DNA of 5,318 nt from JBBAEV01 sp041655735 (GTDB lineage Bacteria > Bacillota_I > Bacilli_A > RF39 > UBA660), in NCBI GenBank assembly GCA_041655735.1, contig JBBAEV010000051.1, positions 1-5,318 on the forward strand, read 5' to 3'. The notes under the pieces were generated by a model. It was not told the origin of the DNA and searched no databases. It worked only from the letters and a program-made list of their open reading frames with translations. The position numbers and the translations under genes were made by a program. The stretch's first letter is position 1; every line of letters begins with the position of its first letter. Of the stretch, positions 1 to 5,252 are shown piece by piece.

Positions 1-30
1 CTCAACTGTAGTGTAGCCACAATTATTCAT
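1..30 (-). CDS. 5' end of a further operon gene, product unknown (partial)
   Basis: An ATG at 30-28 on the minus strand opens a frame that stays open to the window edge and reads MNNCGYTTVE. It begins 9 bases after the TAG stop of the MalG-type permease. That stop is followed by GTAATAAAG before the ATG, and an AGG overlapping the stop codon (AGTAGG) could serve as a weak ribosome-binding site about 8 bases upstream. The tight spacing and same strand suggest a fourth gene of the transporter operon. In such operons the gene after the permeases is often a glycoside hydrolase, sugar oxidoreductase or similar catabolic enzyme, but ten residues are too few to identify it. The start is supported only by position and spacing. 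Confidence 0.5.
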   Translation of the reverse strand, partial: MNNCGYTTVE

Positions 31-39
31 CTTTATTAC

Positions 40-891
40 CTACTTGATCGAGCCAGCTGTAAGACCTTTTACGTAGTTGTCCATCAGAAAGACAAAAGCA
101 ACAATAATAGGGATCGAAGAAACAACTGCTCCCGCCATAAGCGAACCCCAAAAATAAACATCGCCTCTAATTAATTCTGTCAGTACTCCTGAACTAATAG
201 TCTTACGCGAGCTATTGGAAATAAATGTTACGGGATAGATAAGGTTATCCCAGGCTAGGATAAAAGAGAAAAAGGACGAAGTAATAACACCAGGCTTGCT
301 TATTGGTAGTACAATCTTATAAAGCATCTGTACATGTGTGCAACCATCGATAAGAGCCATGTCCTCAATTTCTGCAGGAATTGTTCTAAAATACGAACTG
401 AGCATCAAAATACAATAAGGAATCATAAATGTTGGGAATGTAATAATTAAAGAACCGAGATGATTCGTGAGTCCCAAATTATTTACAAACTTACTGAGGG
501 GCAAGAAGAGGAGAGTTGGCGGCATAAGATACAAAGTAAAAATTCCAGTACTAATCAATGCGGACCAGCGGAATTTAAGTCTAGCTAACGCATATCCAGC
601 GGGTATGCTAAATACCAACGCAATAAAAGTTGGCACCAGAGCTACAATAAAAGTGTTTTTAAACCAGACTAAAAACTCTGTCTTTTTGAATAAATAGATA
701 TAGTGTTCGAAAGTAATCCCAGTAGTAATAGTGAATGGATTAGAGGCAAGGTTATATAATTCTTGATTATATTTTAAGCTTGTTATAACCATCCAATAGA
801 ATGGGAAAAAAGCAAACACTAAAAAAGGCAGGAGTGCGAGGTATTGAGCGGCACGCTTTAAATTACTTTTTCTTCGTTTTATTCTGTACAT
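40..891 (-). CDS. ABC sugar transporter permease, MalG type (CUT1 family)
   Basis: Inner-membrane subunit that, with the MalF-type partner encoded just upstream, forms the channel for a sugar delivered by the periplasmic binding protein. From the chosen start it has 283 residues, normal for MalG-type permeases. About six hydrophobic segments are visible, near residues 19-38, 80-102, 111-132, 145-166, 202-223 and 250-270. The EAA loop that docks on the ATPase is at about 173-200, with the core EDMALIDG, then LPISKPG. The C-terminus YVKGLTAGSIK matches the usual family ending. The frame is open up to an ATG at 942, but that start would overlap the upstream gene by 47 bases and has no clear ribosome-binding site. 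The ATG at 891 lies 4 bases after the upstream TGA, whose GGTGA can act as the ribosome-binding site, so translational coupling is likely. An ATG at 906 is a weaker alternative. The substrate is unknown. Confidence 0.93.
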   Translation of the reverse strand: MYRIKRRKSNLKRAAQYLALLPFLVFAFFPFYWMVITSLKYNQELYNLASNPFTITTGITFEHYIYLFKKTEFLVWFKNTFIVALVPTFIALVFSIPAGYALARLKFRWSALISTGIFTLYLMPPTLLFLPLSKFVNNLGLTNHLGSLIITFPTFMIPYCILMLSSYFRTIPAEIEDMALIDGCTHVQMLYKIVLPISKPGVITSSFFSFILAWDNLIYPVTFISNSSRKTISSGVLTELIRGDVYFWGSLMAGAVVSSIPIIVAFVFLMDNYVKGLTAGSIK

Positions 892-895
892 ATAT

Positions 896-1795
896 TCACC
901 AATCATTCTTGTTCTTTGAGATGCGTTGTTGTAGATAAACAACTACCAACAATACAGGAAATATAAACAGGGCAGTTGCAGCACCCCTTCCGAGATTTCC
1001 AGTAATAAGTCCGATCTGATACGCTAGAGTCGGTAAGAGGTGTGTTGAATTAATTGGTCCCCCCTTACTGATTACATAAACGATATTGAAGTCTCCTATC
1101 GTCATAACTGTAGAAAACAGGATCACAAAAGCAAGAACAGGCTTCAACATTGGCAATGTAATCTTATAAAAACAAGTTATAGAATTGGCCCCATCAGTTT
1201 TTGCCGCTTCATACAATTCTTTAGGAATCGTCATGAGGCCTGCCATAATATTTATTGCAAAAAATGGAGTTCCTTTCCAAATGTTAACTAGAATCACTGA
1301 AATTTTTGCCATCCAAGGGCTACCTAACCAGAGGATTTTTTCGTCTATTAAGCCAGCGTTTAATAATAACCAGTTGAATACGCTGTATGTTGGATCATAA
1401 ATCCATTTCCAGGCCGTTGCACTTAATACAGTAGGAATTACCCACGGGAGCAAGATAATTCCACGAATTAGTTTTTTGGGCTTCAGGTTAAGGTTCAATA
1501 ATAAGGCCAGAGGAAGGCCAAGTAAAAATTTGATAACAACCGAAATTAACGTAAAAATCAGAGAATTTTCGAGTGCTGTCTGAAATAATCGAGATTGTGC
1601 TAACCATATGAAATTAGCTAATCCGTTGAATGTAGAACTGGTTCCAATAGTCGCATCAGTCATACTCAAGTAGATTCCCATTACAAATGGATACCCAACG
1701 ATGAGTAACAAAACGAGAATCGCTGGTGCGATGAGTTTATAGGCGAGTTTTTCTTGATTTGTCATAACCCGGCTAAGTGCATTGTTGAATTTCAT
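896..1795 (-). CDS. ABC sugar transporter permease, MalF type (CUT1 family)
   Basis: Inner-membrane channel subunit that pairs with the downstream MalG-type protein. It has 299 residues, typical of short CUT1 MalF-type proteins that lack the large periplasmic P2 loop of E. coli MalF. Six hydrophobic stretches are visible, near residues 20-44, 76-100, 108-130, 163-188, 219-242 and 271-288. The ATPase-docking EAA loop is at about 193-219, with ELYEAAKTDGA followed by LPMLKPV. The segment ISKGGPINSTHLLPT (about 242-256) corresponds to the family's conserved T/S-x-GGP-x-x-S/T region. The start at 1795 is preferred because AAGG lies 7 bases upstream; the internal ATG at codon 11 has no comparable site. 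A 76-base spacer containing a hairpin separates it from the binding-protein gene, and it ends 4 bases before the preferred start of the next permease. No ATP-binding subunit is encoded in the window. Confidence 0.94.
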   Translation of the reverse strand: MKFNNALSRVMTNQEKLAYKLIAPAILVLLLIVGYPFVMGIYLSMTDATIGTSSTFNGLANFIWLAQSRLFQTALENSLIFTLISVVIKFLLGLPLALLLNLNLKPKKLIRGIILLPWVIPTVLSATAWKWIYDPTYSVFNWLLLNAGLIDEKILWLGSPWMAKISVILVNIWKGTPFFAINIMAGLMTIPKELYEAAKTDGANSITCFYKITLPMLKPVLAFVILFSTVMTIGDFNIVYVISKGGPINSTHLLPTLAYQIGLITGNLGRGAATALFIFPVLLVVVYLQQRISKNKNDW

Positions 1796-1825
1796 TTACT
1801 TACCTTACTCACAATTTTGTTTCAT

Positions 1826-1857
1826 AATGGCAGAAAACCTTTCGATTTTCTGCCATT
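1826..1857 (-). promoter_or_regulatory. Perfect 12-bp hairpin between binding-protein and permease genes
   Basis: The arms AATGGCAGAAAA (1826-1837) and TTTTCTGCCATT (1846-1857) are exact inverted repeats around an 8-base loop. On the transcribed minus strand the hairpin lies 14 bases after the stop of the binding-protein gene and is followed by ATGAAACAAAATT, with no U tract, so it does not look like a full intrinsic terminator. Hairpins in this place are known in other sugar ABC operons to protect the 3' end of the binding-protein message and to lower permease expression. That role is inferred here from position and structure only. Confidence 0.7.
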
Positions 1858-1871
1858 TTCTAAGCATTGAG

Positions 1872-3143
1872 TTATCTTGTATAACCAATTTCTAATAACT
1901 CTTTTACGGTTTCGTTTATAGCCTGGTCCATTGGCACTCGCCCGCTGACAACTTTATAGAACAGATTTGGAACTACCCATCGCTGATAGGCATCCTGTGC
2001 ACGTTGATCTGGAGGTGCTGGGAATCCAGTAGTTCTGAAAGCATCTGCGTAACCCTTCAAACCTTGAAGTTTTGGATGAGAAAAAATCTCATGGTCATAA
2101 TAATATGAGTGAGTTGGCAGGTTAAATCCTTTTCCACTGGTCAAATAACGATTCATTATTTGTTTTTCGTACAAATATGCTAGGAATTCTTTAGCTACAT
2201 CAGCATTTGGACTAAATTCCCAAATCCCTAAACTATAGAAATCTCCAGAACCAAAGCGTCCAGCAGGTCCTTCTAACGCTCCATGGTGATTGAATTTTTC
2301 GGCCAGACTTGGATTGTTCTTACTAGCTGTGACCCATACACTGATTGGTTGAAGGCTCCAAGAGCCGACTCCAGAGAGGAGGAAGTTGTTATTGGCGCCA
2401 TTATCAGACCATCCGATAACTTCTGCAGGCATCGCTTGTTCATAAAGTTGCTTGGCAAAACTGATAGCATTCCGAGTCTCTTTGGAATCTACGATAATCT
2501 TACCATTAGCATCTGCCAATCCGCCTCCGAAGCCCCACATGAGTTGATAAAGACTGTTGTTAGCATCGCCACAACTTCCAAACGGAATACCAATAGGACT
2601 TCCGTAGGCTTTAAGTGCACGACCAGCTACAAGCAAATCATCCCAAGAGTTAGGTGCTGCATGACCAACTTCTTTAAACAAATCCTCACGATAAGTAGCA
2701 TTAAATGGAACTATCCACCACGGTAAAGCTTTCCAGTCACCATCTCGTACAACTGCCGTGATTGAGGATGCAGGGAATTCCCCCAACTCATCAACGATTT
2801 TTTCAATAATATCGTTGATTGGTAGAAGTGCATTTTGGTACAACGATACCTGTAAATTTTCCAATCCAACAATATCATGACCCGATCGAGAGTTGACCTC
2901 TGCTGTCAACTTAGGGTACATCTCTTGGATACCCAAGAACTCGACTTCAACATCAATACCTTTCATCTCTCCAAATTCTTTGGCAATCTCACGCAATTCG
3001 CTGTCGTTTTCAGCCACAAATGAGCTAAACATAAGAATACTTAGCGATTTCTTAGGTGCTTGCTTCTCAGTTGCCCCTGCGGCAAACACTAAAGAAACAG
3101 AACAAATAAGTAGAATGAAAAAGATTAAAAACTTCTTGTTCAT
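1872..3143 (-). CDS. Extracellular sugar-binding protein of an ABC transporter (family 1 solute-binding protein)
   Basis: Periplasmic receptor that would capture a sugar or oligosaccharide and hand it to the two permeases encoded downstream. It has 423 residues, normal for CUT1 binding proteins. The N-terminus is a clear signal peptide: MNKK, a hydrophobic core at residues 5-20, and a type I cleavage site near VFA-AG (21-22). The only nearby cysteine (C14, in LLICS) lies inside the hydrophobic core and lacks a small residue at -1, so a lipoprotein is unlikely. After the signal come a first beta strand (SLSILMF, 33-39), a 'GHDIVGLEN' segment (88-96), the hinge-like 'ALPWWIVPFNATYREDLFKEVG' region (139-160) and NSWDDLLVAGRAL (165-177), all typical of MalE/UgpB-like proteins. 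Aromatic residues W142, W143, W203, W245, W262 and W270 may line the sugar site. A very strong ribosome-binding site, GGGGAGG at 3149-3155, lies 5 bases before the ATG and suggests high expression. The ligand cannot be predicted. Confidence 0.94.
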   Translation of the reverse strand: MNKKFLIFFILLICSVSLVFAAGATEKQAPKKSLSILMFSSFVAENDSELREIAKEFGEMKGIDVEVEFLGIQEMYPKLTAEVNSRSGHDIVGLENLQVSLYQNALLPINDIIEKIVDELGEFPASSITAVVRDGDWKALPWWIVPFNATYREDLFKEVGHAAPNSWDDLLVAGRALKAYGSPIGIPFGSCGDANNSLYQLMWGFGGGLADANGKIIVDSKETRNAISFAKQLYEQAMPAEVIGWSDNGANNNFLLSGVGSWSLQPISVWVTASKNNPSLAEKFNHHGALEGPAGRFGSGDFYSLGIWEFSPNADVAKEFLAYLYEKQIMNRYLTSGKGFNLPTHSYYYDHEIFSHPKLQGLKGYADAFRTTGFPAPPDQRAQDAYQRWVVPNLFYKVVSGRVPMDQAINETVKELLEIGYTR

Positions 3144-3247
3144 ACAGACCTCCCCTTAAAAAACATATTTTACACACCATTATCTAGGTGTTTGAAACCC
3201 CTTCTTGATGGAAATGAAAAACAACACGCAAATTACATCCATCTTTT

Positions 3248-3278
3248 TTCAAGTTAAAAATAATATTTCTTGAACTTG
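3248..3278. repeat. Inverted TTCAAG/CTTGAA repeat beside the operator-like site
   Basis: TTCAAG (3248-3253) and CTTGAA (3269-3274) are inverted repeats 15 bases apart, and the overlapping CAAGTT (3250-3255) and AACTTG (3273-3278) form a second pair. The right arms abut and overlap the CTTGT half of the operator-like sequence at 3275-3287. This could be an auxiliary regulator site or a weak hairpin in the leader RNA. In such AT-rich DNA, six-base repeats may also be chance. Confidence 0.3.
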
Positions 3279-3287
3279 TCATACAGG
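3275..3287. promoter_or_regulatory. Operator-like palindrome, probable GntR-protein site at the transporter promoter
   Basis: CTTGT-CAT-ACAGG is a near-perfect inverted repeat (4 of 5 positions in the arms). It resembles the TTGT-N-ACAA type of site bound by GntR proteins of the FadR subfamily. It sits just downstream of the candidate -10 of the leftward promoter, across the expected transcription start, where a bound repressor would block initiation. A similar TCATACAAG sequence lies by the start of the divergent promoter. The link to the adjacent GntR protein is inferred from position and symmetry. Confidence 0.45.
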
Positions 3288-3288
3288 A

Positions 3289-3317
3289 ACACTAACATCC
3301 CTTAGTGTCATTGTCAA
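3289..3317 (-). promoter_or_regulatory. Candidate sigma-70 promoter of the transporter operon
   Basis: On the minus strand a perfect -35 TTGACA (3317-3312) is followed after 17 bases by TAGTGT (3294-3289), which keeps the T, A and final T of the -10 consensus. Transcription would start near 3282, inside the operator-like palindrome. The -10 is weak, so the promoter may need help or be modest in strength. No better -35/-10 pair was found closer to the binding-protein gene. Confidence 0.45.
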
Positions 3318-3412
3318 ATTAAAAATCATATATTTTTTAAATTATTTTTATTCCTACTGGTCAGAAGCAATTGTAACTTTTTACCCTTACTTATATATTT
3401 GAAGAAAAAATA

Positions 3413-3441
3413 TTGACAGGTAAAATAATACGTAATACACT
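3413..3441 (+). promoter_or_regulatory. Candidate sigma-70 promoter of the regulator/SIS operon
   Basis: A perfect -35 TTGACA (3413-3418) is followed after exactly 17 bases by TACACT (3436-3441), which matches 4 of 6 positions of the -10 consensus. Transcription would start near 3448, giving a leader of about 190 bases before the regulator gene. The layout mirrors the leftward promoter: consensus -35, 17-base spacer, imperfect -10, then an operator-like sequence near the start site. Confidence 0.5.
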
Positions 3442-3449
3442 TACATTCA

Positions 3450-3458
3450 TCATACAAG
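3450..3458. promoter_or_regulatory. Operator-like half-site at the regulator promoter
   Basis: TCATACAAG matches the right part of the palindrome at 3275-3287 (TCATACAGG) in 8 of 9 positions, and it completes that site's ideal half (ACAAG). Its left arm (TTCAT) is poor, so it is a half-site or a weak full site. It lies a few bases downstream of the expected start of the regulator transcript, which fits weak autoregulation. Confidence 0.35.
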
Positions 3459-3476
3459 TCTCAATAAAAACTCACG

Positions 3477-3506
3477 TTGATTAAAAACATAATATTAAGA
3501 TATGAT
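3477..3506 (+). promoter_or_regulatory. Second candidate promoter upstream of the regulator gene
   Basis: TTGATT (3477-3482) and TATGAT (3501-3506) are separated by 18 bases and match the -35 and -10 consensus in 4 and 5 of 6 positions. This gives a second possible start for the regulator operon, near 3513, downstream of the operator-like half-site. Such matches arise easily in AT-rich DNA. Confidence 0.35.
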
Positions 3507-3534
3507 GTAAATTATTGGGTTAATAAAGGGAAAA

Positions 3535-3648
3535 ATGAAGAAAAATTTAATAATTATTAAAGAAAAACGAAAACAGGTAATCACATTTGCACAATTAACC
3601 GTGTTTTCTTTTTATCCTTTGAGAAGTGTAGTCTGGCATGAGTATTAA
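3535..3648 (+). CDS. Possible 37-codon leader ORF overlapping the regulator start
   Basis: An ATG at 3535 preceded by AAAGGG (3525-3530, 4-base spacing) opens a 37-residue basic and hydrophobic frame beginning MKKNLIIIKEKRK and ending RSVVWHEY. It stops with TAA at 3646-3648, 8 bases past the first base-triplet of the regulator gene, in a different frame. Its ribosome-binding site looks better than that of the regulator, whose nearest candidate is GAGAAG at 3621-3626, about 11 bases from its ATG. The ORF could therefore couple translation to the regulator. It resembles no protein I know and may be a chance frame, although it runs through a hairpin-forming sequence. Confidence 0.25.
   Translation: MKKNLIIIKEKRKQVITFAQLTVFSFYPLRSVVWHEY
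3563..3613 (+). promoter_or_regulatory. Long A/T-rich hairpin in the regulator leader, terminator-like
   Basis: The left arm AAAAA-C-GAAAAC-A-GGT-AAT (3563-3581) can pair with ATT-A-ACC-GT-GTTTTC-TTTTT (3594-3613), with small bulges and a loop of 12 bases. Without the outermost A/T pairs, the remaining stem is followed by a TTTTT tract, so it could act as an attenuator-like intrinsic terminator ahead of the regulator gene. The reverse strand also ends in a T-rich run. The low GC of the stem limits confidence. Confidence 0.35.
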
Positions 3649-4372
3649 TTCCGATGTAACAAAAAGTAAACTTTTAAAACCATCACTCTCGCGACACGAC
3701 TTTGCAATGAAACGTATCCGAGAATATATTGTTGATACAAATATGAAAGCAGGGGATGCACTCCCTACAGAAAAAGCTTTGGAACAATTATTGCGGTTAA
3801 GTCGGACATCGATCAGAGAGGCCCTTCGTTCTATGGAAGCCCGTGGAATTATAGAAGCCCACCAAGGCCAAGGGCGCTTCCTACGAGGCTATAATTACGA
3901 TAGTTTTGTCGACAATGTAAATTACAACCTTGAAGTAAATACAAAGCGCTTCAAAGAAGTAATTGATGTCAGGATCGCACTCGAATTGCATTTCTTAGAA
4001 ACTATCACCCCCCAATACTCAGATACAGATATCGAAAGGATTGAAGAAAATCTTGCAAAATTGAAAACTTGTATTAATACTGAGGGAGATGGTGAAGAAG
4101 AACGCTTAACCCAGATTCATAAAGACTTCCATCTCGGACTCTATACAACCACGAACAATCAATTATTGATGCATCTCATTAGTATGTTCGCGAATTTCCA
4201 ACGTACTCTTGTCCGGCGGGGTGAATACCCAATGATGAATACCCCCGATTTTTATAACCTCCATGCCGGATTAGTCGATGCAATTAAGCTCAACGAACCA
4301 TTTCTAGTTCGTTCTAAACTCGTGGAACATTTTAAAGATGTACTCTCATGGACTCGCCAACAAGAAAAGTAA
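3638..4372 (+). CDS. GntR-family transcriptional regulator, FadR subfamily with FCD domain
   Basis: DNA-binding regulator, probably controlling the divergent transporter operon and its own. It has 244 residues, normal for the subfamily. The N-terminal winged helix-turn-helix spans about residues 18-84: LPTEKALEQLLRLSRTSIRE followed by ALRSMEARGII and a GQGRF wing are classic GntR signatures. The C-terminal all-helical FCD effector domain spans about 105-236, starting with VIDVRIALE, where R112 matches the usual ligand-binding arginine. The three histidines of the FCD metal site appear present: H165 (in KDFH), H209 (in HAGLVDAI) and H231 (in EHF). The aspartate that usually lies four residues before the first of these is replaced by H161. 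The start at 3638 has only a weak ribosome-binding site, but the next ATG (codon 24) is already inside the helix-turn-helix domain. The SIS gene follows after 34 bases and is probably co-transcribed. The effector is unknown; relatives bind sugar acids, other carboxylates or phosphorylated sugars. Confidence 0.93.
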   Translation: MSINSDVTKSKLLKPSLSRHDFAMKRIREYIVDTNMKAGDALPTEKALEQLLRLSRTSIREALRSMEARGIIEAHQGQGRFLRGYNYDSFVDNVNYNLEVNTKRFKEVIDVRIALELHFLETITPQYSDTDIERIEENLAKLKTCINTEGDGEEERLTQIHKDFHLGLYTTTNNQLLMHLISMFANFQRTLVRRGEYPMMNTPDFYNLHAGLVDAIKLNEPFLVRSKLVEHFKDVLSWTRQQEK

Positions 4373-4390
4373 TCACCCGATAGAGACTAG

Positions 4391-4400
4391 AAAGGTAGGA
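4391..4400 (+). promoter_or_regulatory. Ribosome-binding site that sets the SIS gene start
   Basis: AAAGGTAGGA ends 6 bases before the ATG at 4407. The frame is open further upstream to an ATG at 4338, which lies inside the regulator gene without a ribosome-binding site. This sequence therefore favours the 4407 start. Confidence 0.75.
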
Positions 4401-4406
4401 TTTTTT

Positions 4407-5165
4407 ATGAACAAAGAATTTGAGAATTACTTCAATACACTAAATGACATCTTTACGAAAATTAAAAGCCAAACAGAAGTCTACGCTAAAGCTGGACGAG
4501 CAATTGCAGAGGCGATTGCTCGAGATGAATTAATTCATATTATAGGGCCTGGTGGCCACTCAAACATGGCCGCAGAGGAAATTTTATGGAGAACAGGAGG
4601 TCTTGCCCCCATTAATGCAATACTGGATGCAGGTATAAACTTGATCCATGGAGCTCGTCGTTCCAACATCATGGAACGTACTCCAGGATATGCAAAGAGC
4701 GTGTTAGATACGTATAATATAAATCGAGAAGGGGAAATCTTAATAATTGCAAATGCTTACGGAGTGAATGCAATGTCAATTGATTGTGCTTTGGAAGCAC
4801 GAGAGCGTAAATTGACTACAATAGGCATCACCTCGACAGAGTTTGCTAATACACTATCGCAAGATCACCCATCCCGCCATAGTTCAGGAAAAAACTTATA
4901 TGAAGAGGTCGATTATTTCATCAATTGTCATCTTCCTTACGGTGATGCTAGCATAGAGCTCAAAGGTTGTGAGCAGAAAGTTGGACCTGTTTCCACTCTT
5001 TGCAATATGTTTGCGTTAAACCTTCTGATGATTGAAAGCTCAAAAGCTCTTATAGATTTAGAGATTGAGTTGCCCCTATGGAAAAGTGTTAACATGCCAG
5101 GAAGTAATGAAACTAACAAAAAACTCTTTGACAAATATATTCCTCGTATCAAACATCTGAATTAA
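4407..5165 (+). CDS. SIS-domain protein of the UPF0309 type, putative phosphosugar isomerase or binding protein
   Basis: Predicted cytoplasmic protein of 252 residues with a single sugar isomerase (SIS) fold, which normally binds phosphorylated sugars. By recall, it follows the UPF0309 family along its whole length. It has an N-terminal helix, IHIIGPGGHSNMAAEE (43-58), RTGGLAPINAILD (62-74), ILIIANAYGVNA (111-122), the strongly conserved RHSSGKNLYE (157-166) and GDASIE (179-184) followed by GCEQKVGP (187-194). The biochemical role of the family is unsettled; members often lie beside sugar transporters or PTS genes. Two phosphate-binding loops look altered: the usual GSGHS reads GPGGHS (47-52), and the usual SNSGRN reads ANAYGVN (115-121), so the normal SIS serine is missing. 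No signal peptide or membrane segment is seen. The gene follows the GntR gene by 34 bases and ends before a strong terminator. It could metabolise the imported sugar after phosphorylation; this is inference. Confidence 0.88.
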   Translation: MNKEFENYFNTLNDIFTKIKSQTEVYAKAGRAIAEAIARDELIHIIGPGGHSNMAAEEILWRTGGLAPINAILDAGINLIHGARRSNIMERTPGYAKSVLDTYNINREGEILIIANAYGVNAMSIDCALEARERKLTTIGITSTEFANTLSQDHPSRHSSGKNLYEEVDYFINCHLPYGDASIELKGCEQKVGPVSTLCNMFALNLLMIESSKALIDLEIELPLWKSVNMPGSNETNKKLFDKYIPRIKHLN

Positions 5166-5188
5166 AAGAACCCAGGGAAGATTGTATA

Positions 5189-5226
5189 ACGATACCCCGA
5201 AATTATTCGGGGTATCTCGTAGTTTT
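5189..5226 (+). terminator. Intrinsic terminator after the SIS gene
   Basis: GATACCCCGAA (5191-5201) and TTCGGGGTATC (5206-5216) form a perfect 11-bp stem with an ATTA loop. Flanking ACGA (5189-5192) and TCGT (5217-5220) allow an alternative longer base. A short TTTT run at 5223-5226 follows. It lies 23 bases after the SIS stop codon and ends the regulator/SIS operon. The opposite strand lacks a good T tract but may still slow transcription from the convergent gene. Confidence 0.85.
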
Positions 5227-5252
5227 ATATAACTGTTTTTATCTGCAACAGA

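Larger units (their letters stand above)
3144..3637. other. Divergent intergenic control region, 494 bases
   Basis: This AT-rich stretch separates the leftward transporter operon from the rightward regulator operon. No convincing gene or structured RNA family is seen, apart from a possible 37-codon leader ORF at its right end. It holds candidate promoters in both directions, two similar operator-like sites, loose inverted repeats of CTTG/CAAG at 3248-3278, and a small hairpin (ACACC/GGTGT, 3174-3191) in the 5' leader of the binding-protein gene. If the leftward promoter at 3289-3317 is right, the binding-protein message has a 5' leader of about 140 bases in which I recognise no riboswitch. 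Confidence 0.8.

Noticed and set aside
467..697. Plus-strand open frame of 76 codons
   Set aside because: It lies wholly inside the MalG-type permease gene on the other strand, which has clear family motifs. It shows no recognisable protein features.
892..942. N-terminal extension of the MalG-type permease by 17 residues
   Set aside because: It overlaps the end of the MalF-type gene and lacks a ribosome-binding site. The ATG at 891 gives a normal length and fits coupling to the upstream stop.
1185..1400. Plus-strand open frame of 71 codons
   Set aside because: It is antisense to the MalF-type permease, including the EAA-loop region, and has no supporting ribosome-binding site or motif.
2273..2470. 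Minus-strand open frame of 65 codons in a second frame
   Set aside because: It overlaps the binding-protein gene on the same strand in another frame, with no motif of its own.
2283..2726. Plus-strand open frame of 147 codons
   Set aside because: It is antisense to the binding-protein gene. Its composition is unlike a folded protein and the minus-strand frame is strongly supported.
2893..3159. Plus-strand open frame of 88 codons reaching into the intergenic region
   Set aside because: Nearly all of it is antisense to the N-terminal part of the binding protein, whose signal peptide and ribosome-binding site are clear.
3179..3184. GATAAT -10-like hexamer on the minus strand close to the binding-protein gene
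   Set aside because: No acceptable -35 sequence lies 16-19 bases upstream of it, so it was not called as a promoter.
3576..3600. CRP-like site (TCACATTT within GGTAATCACATTTGCACAATTAACC)
   Set aside because: Only one half matches the TGTGA-N6-TCACA consensus and the other half is not a proper inverted copy. Its position within the leader also does not suit activation.
4338..4406. N-terminal extension of the SIS protein by 23 residues
   Set aside because: This start lies inside the regulator gene without a ribosome-binding site, while the ATG at 4407 has a strong one and gives the family's usual N-terminus.
4937..5152. Minus-strand open frame of 71 codons
   Set aside because: It is antisense to the conserved C-terminal half of the SIS gene.
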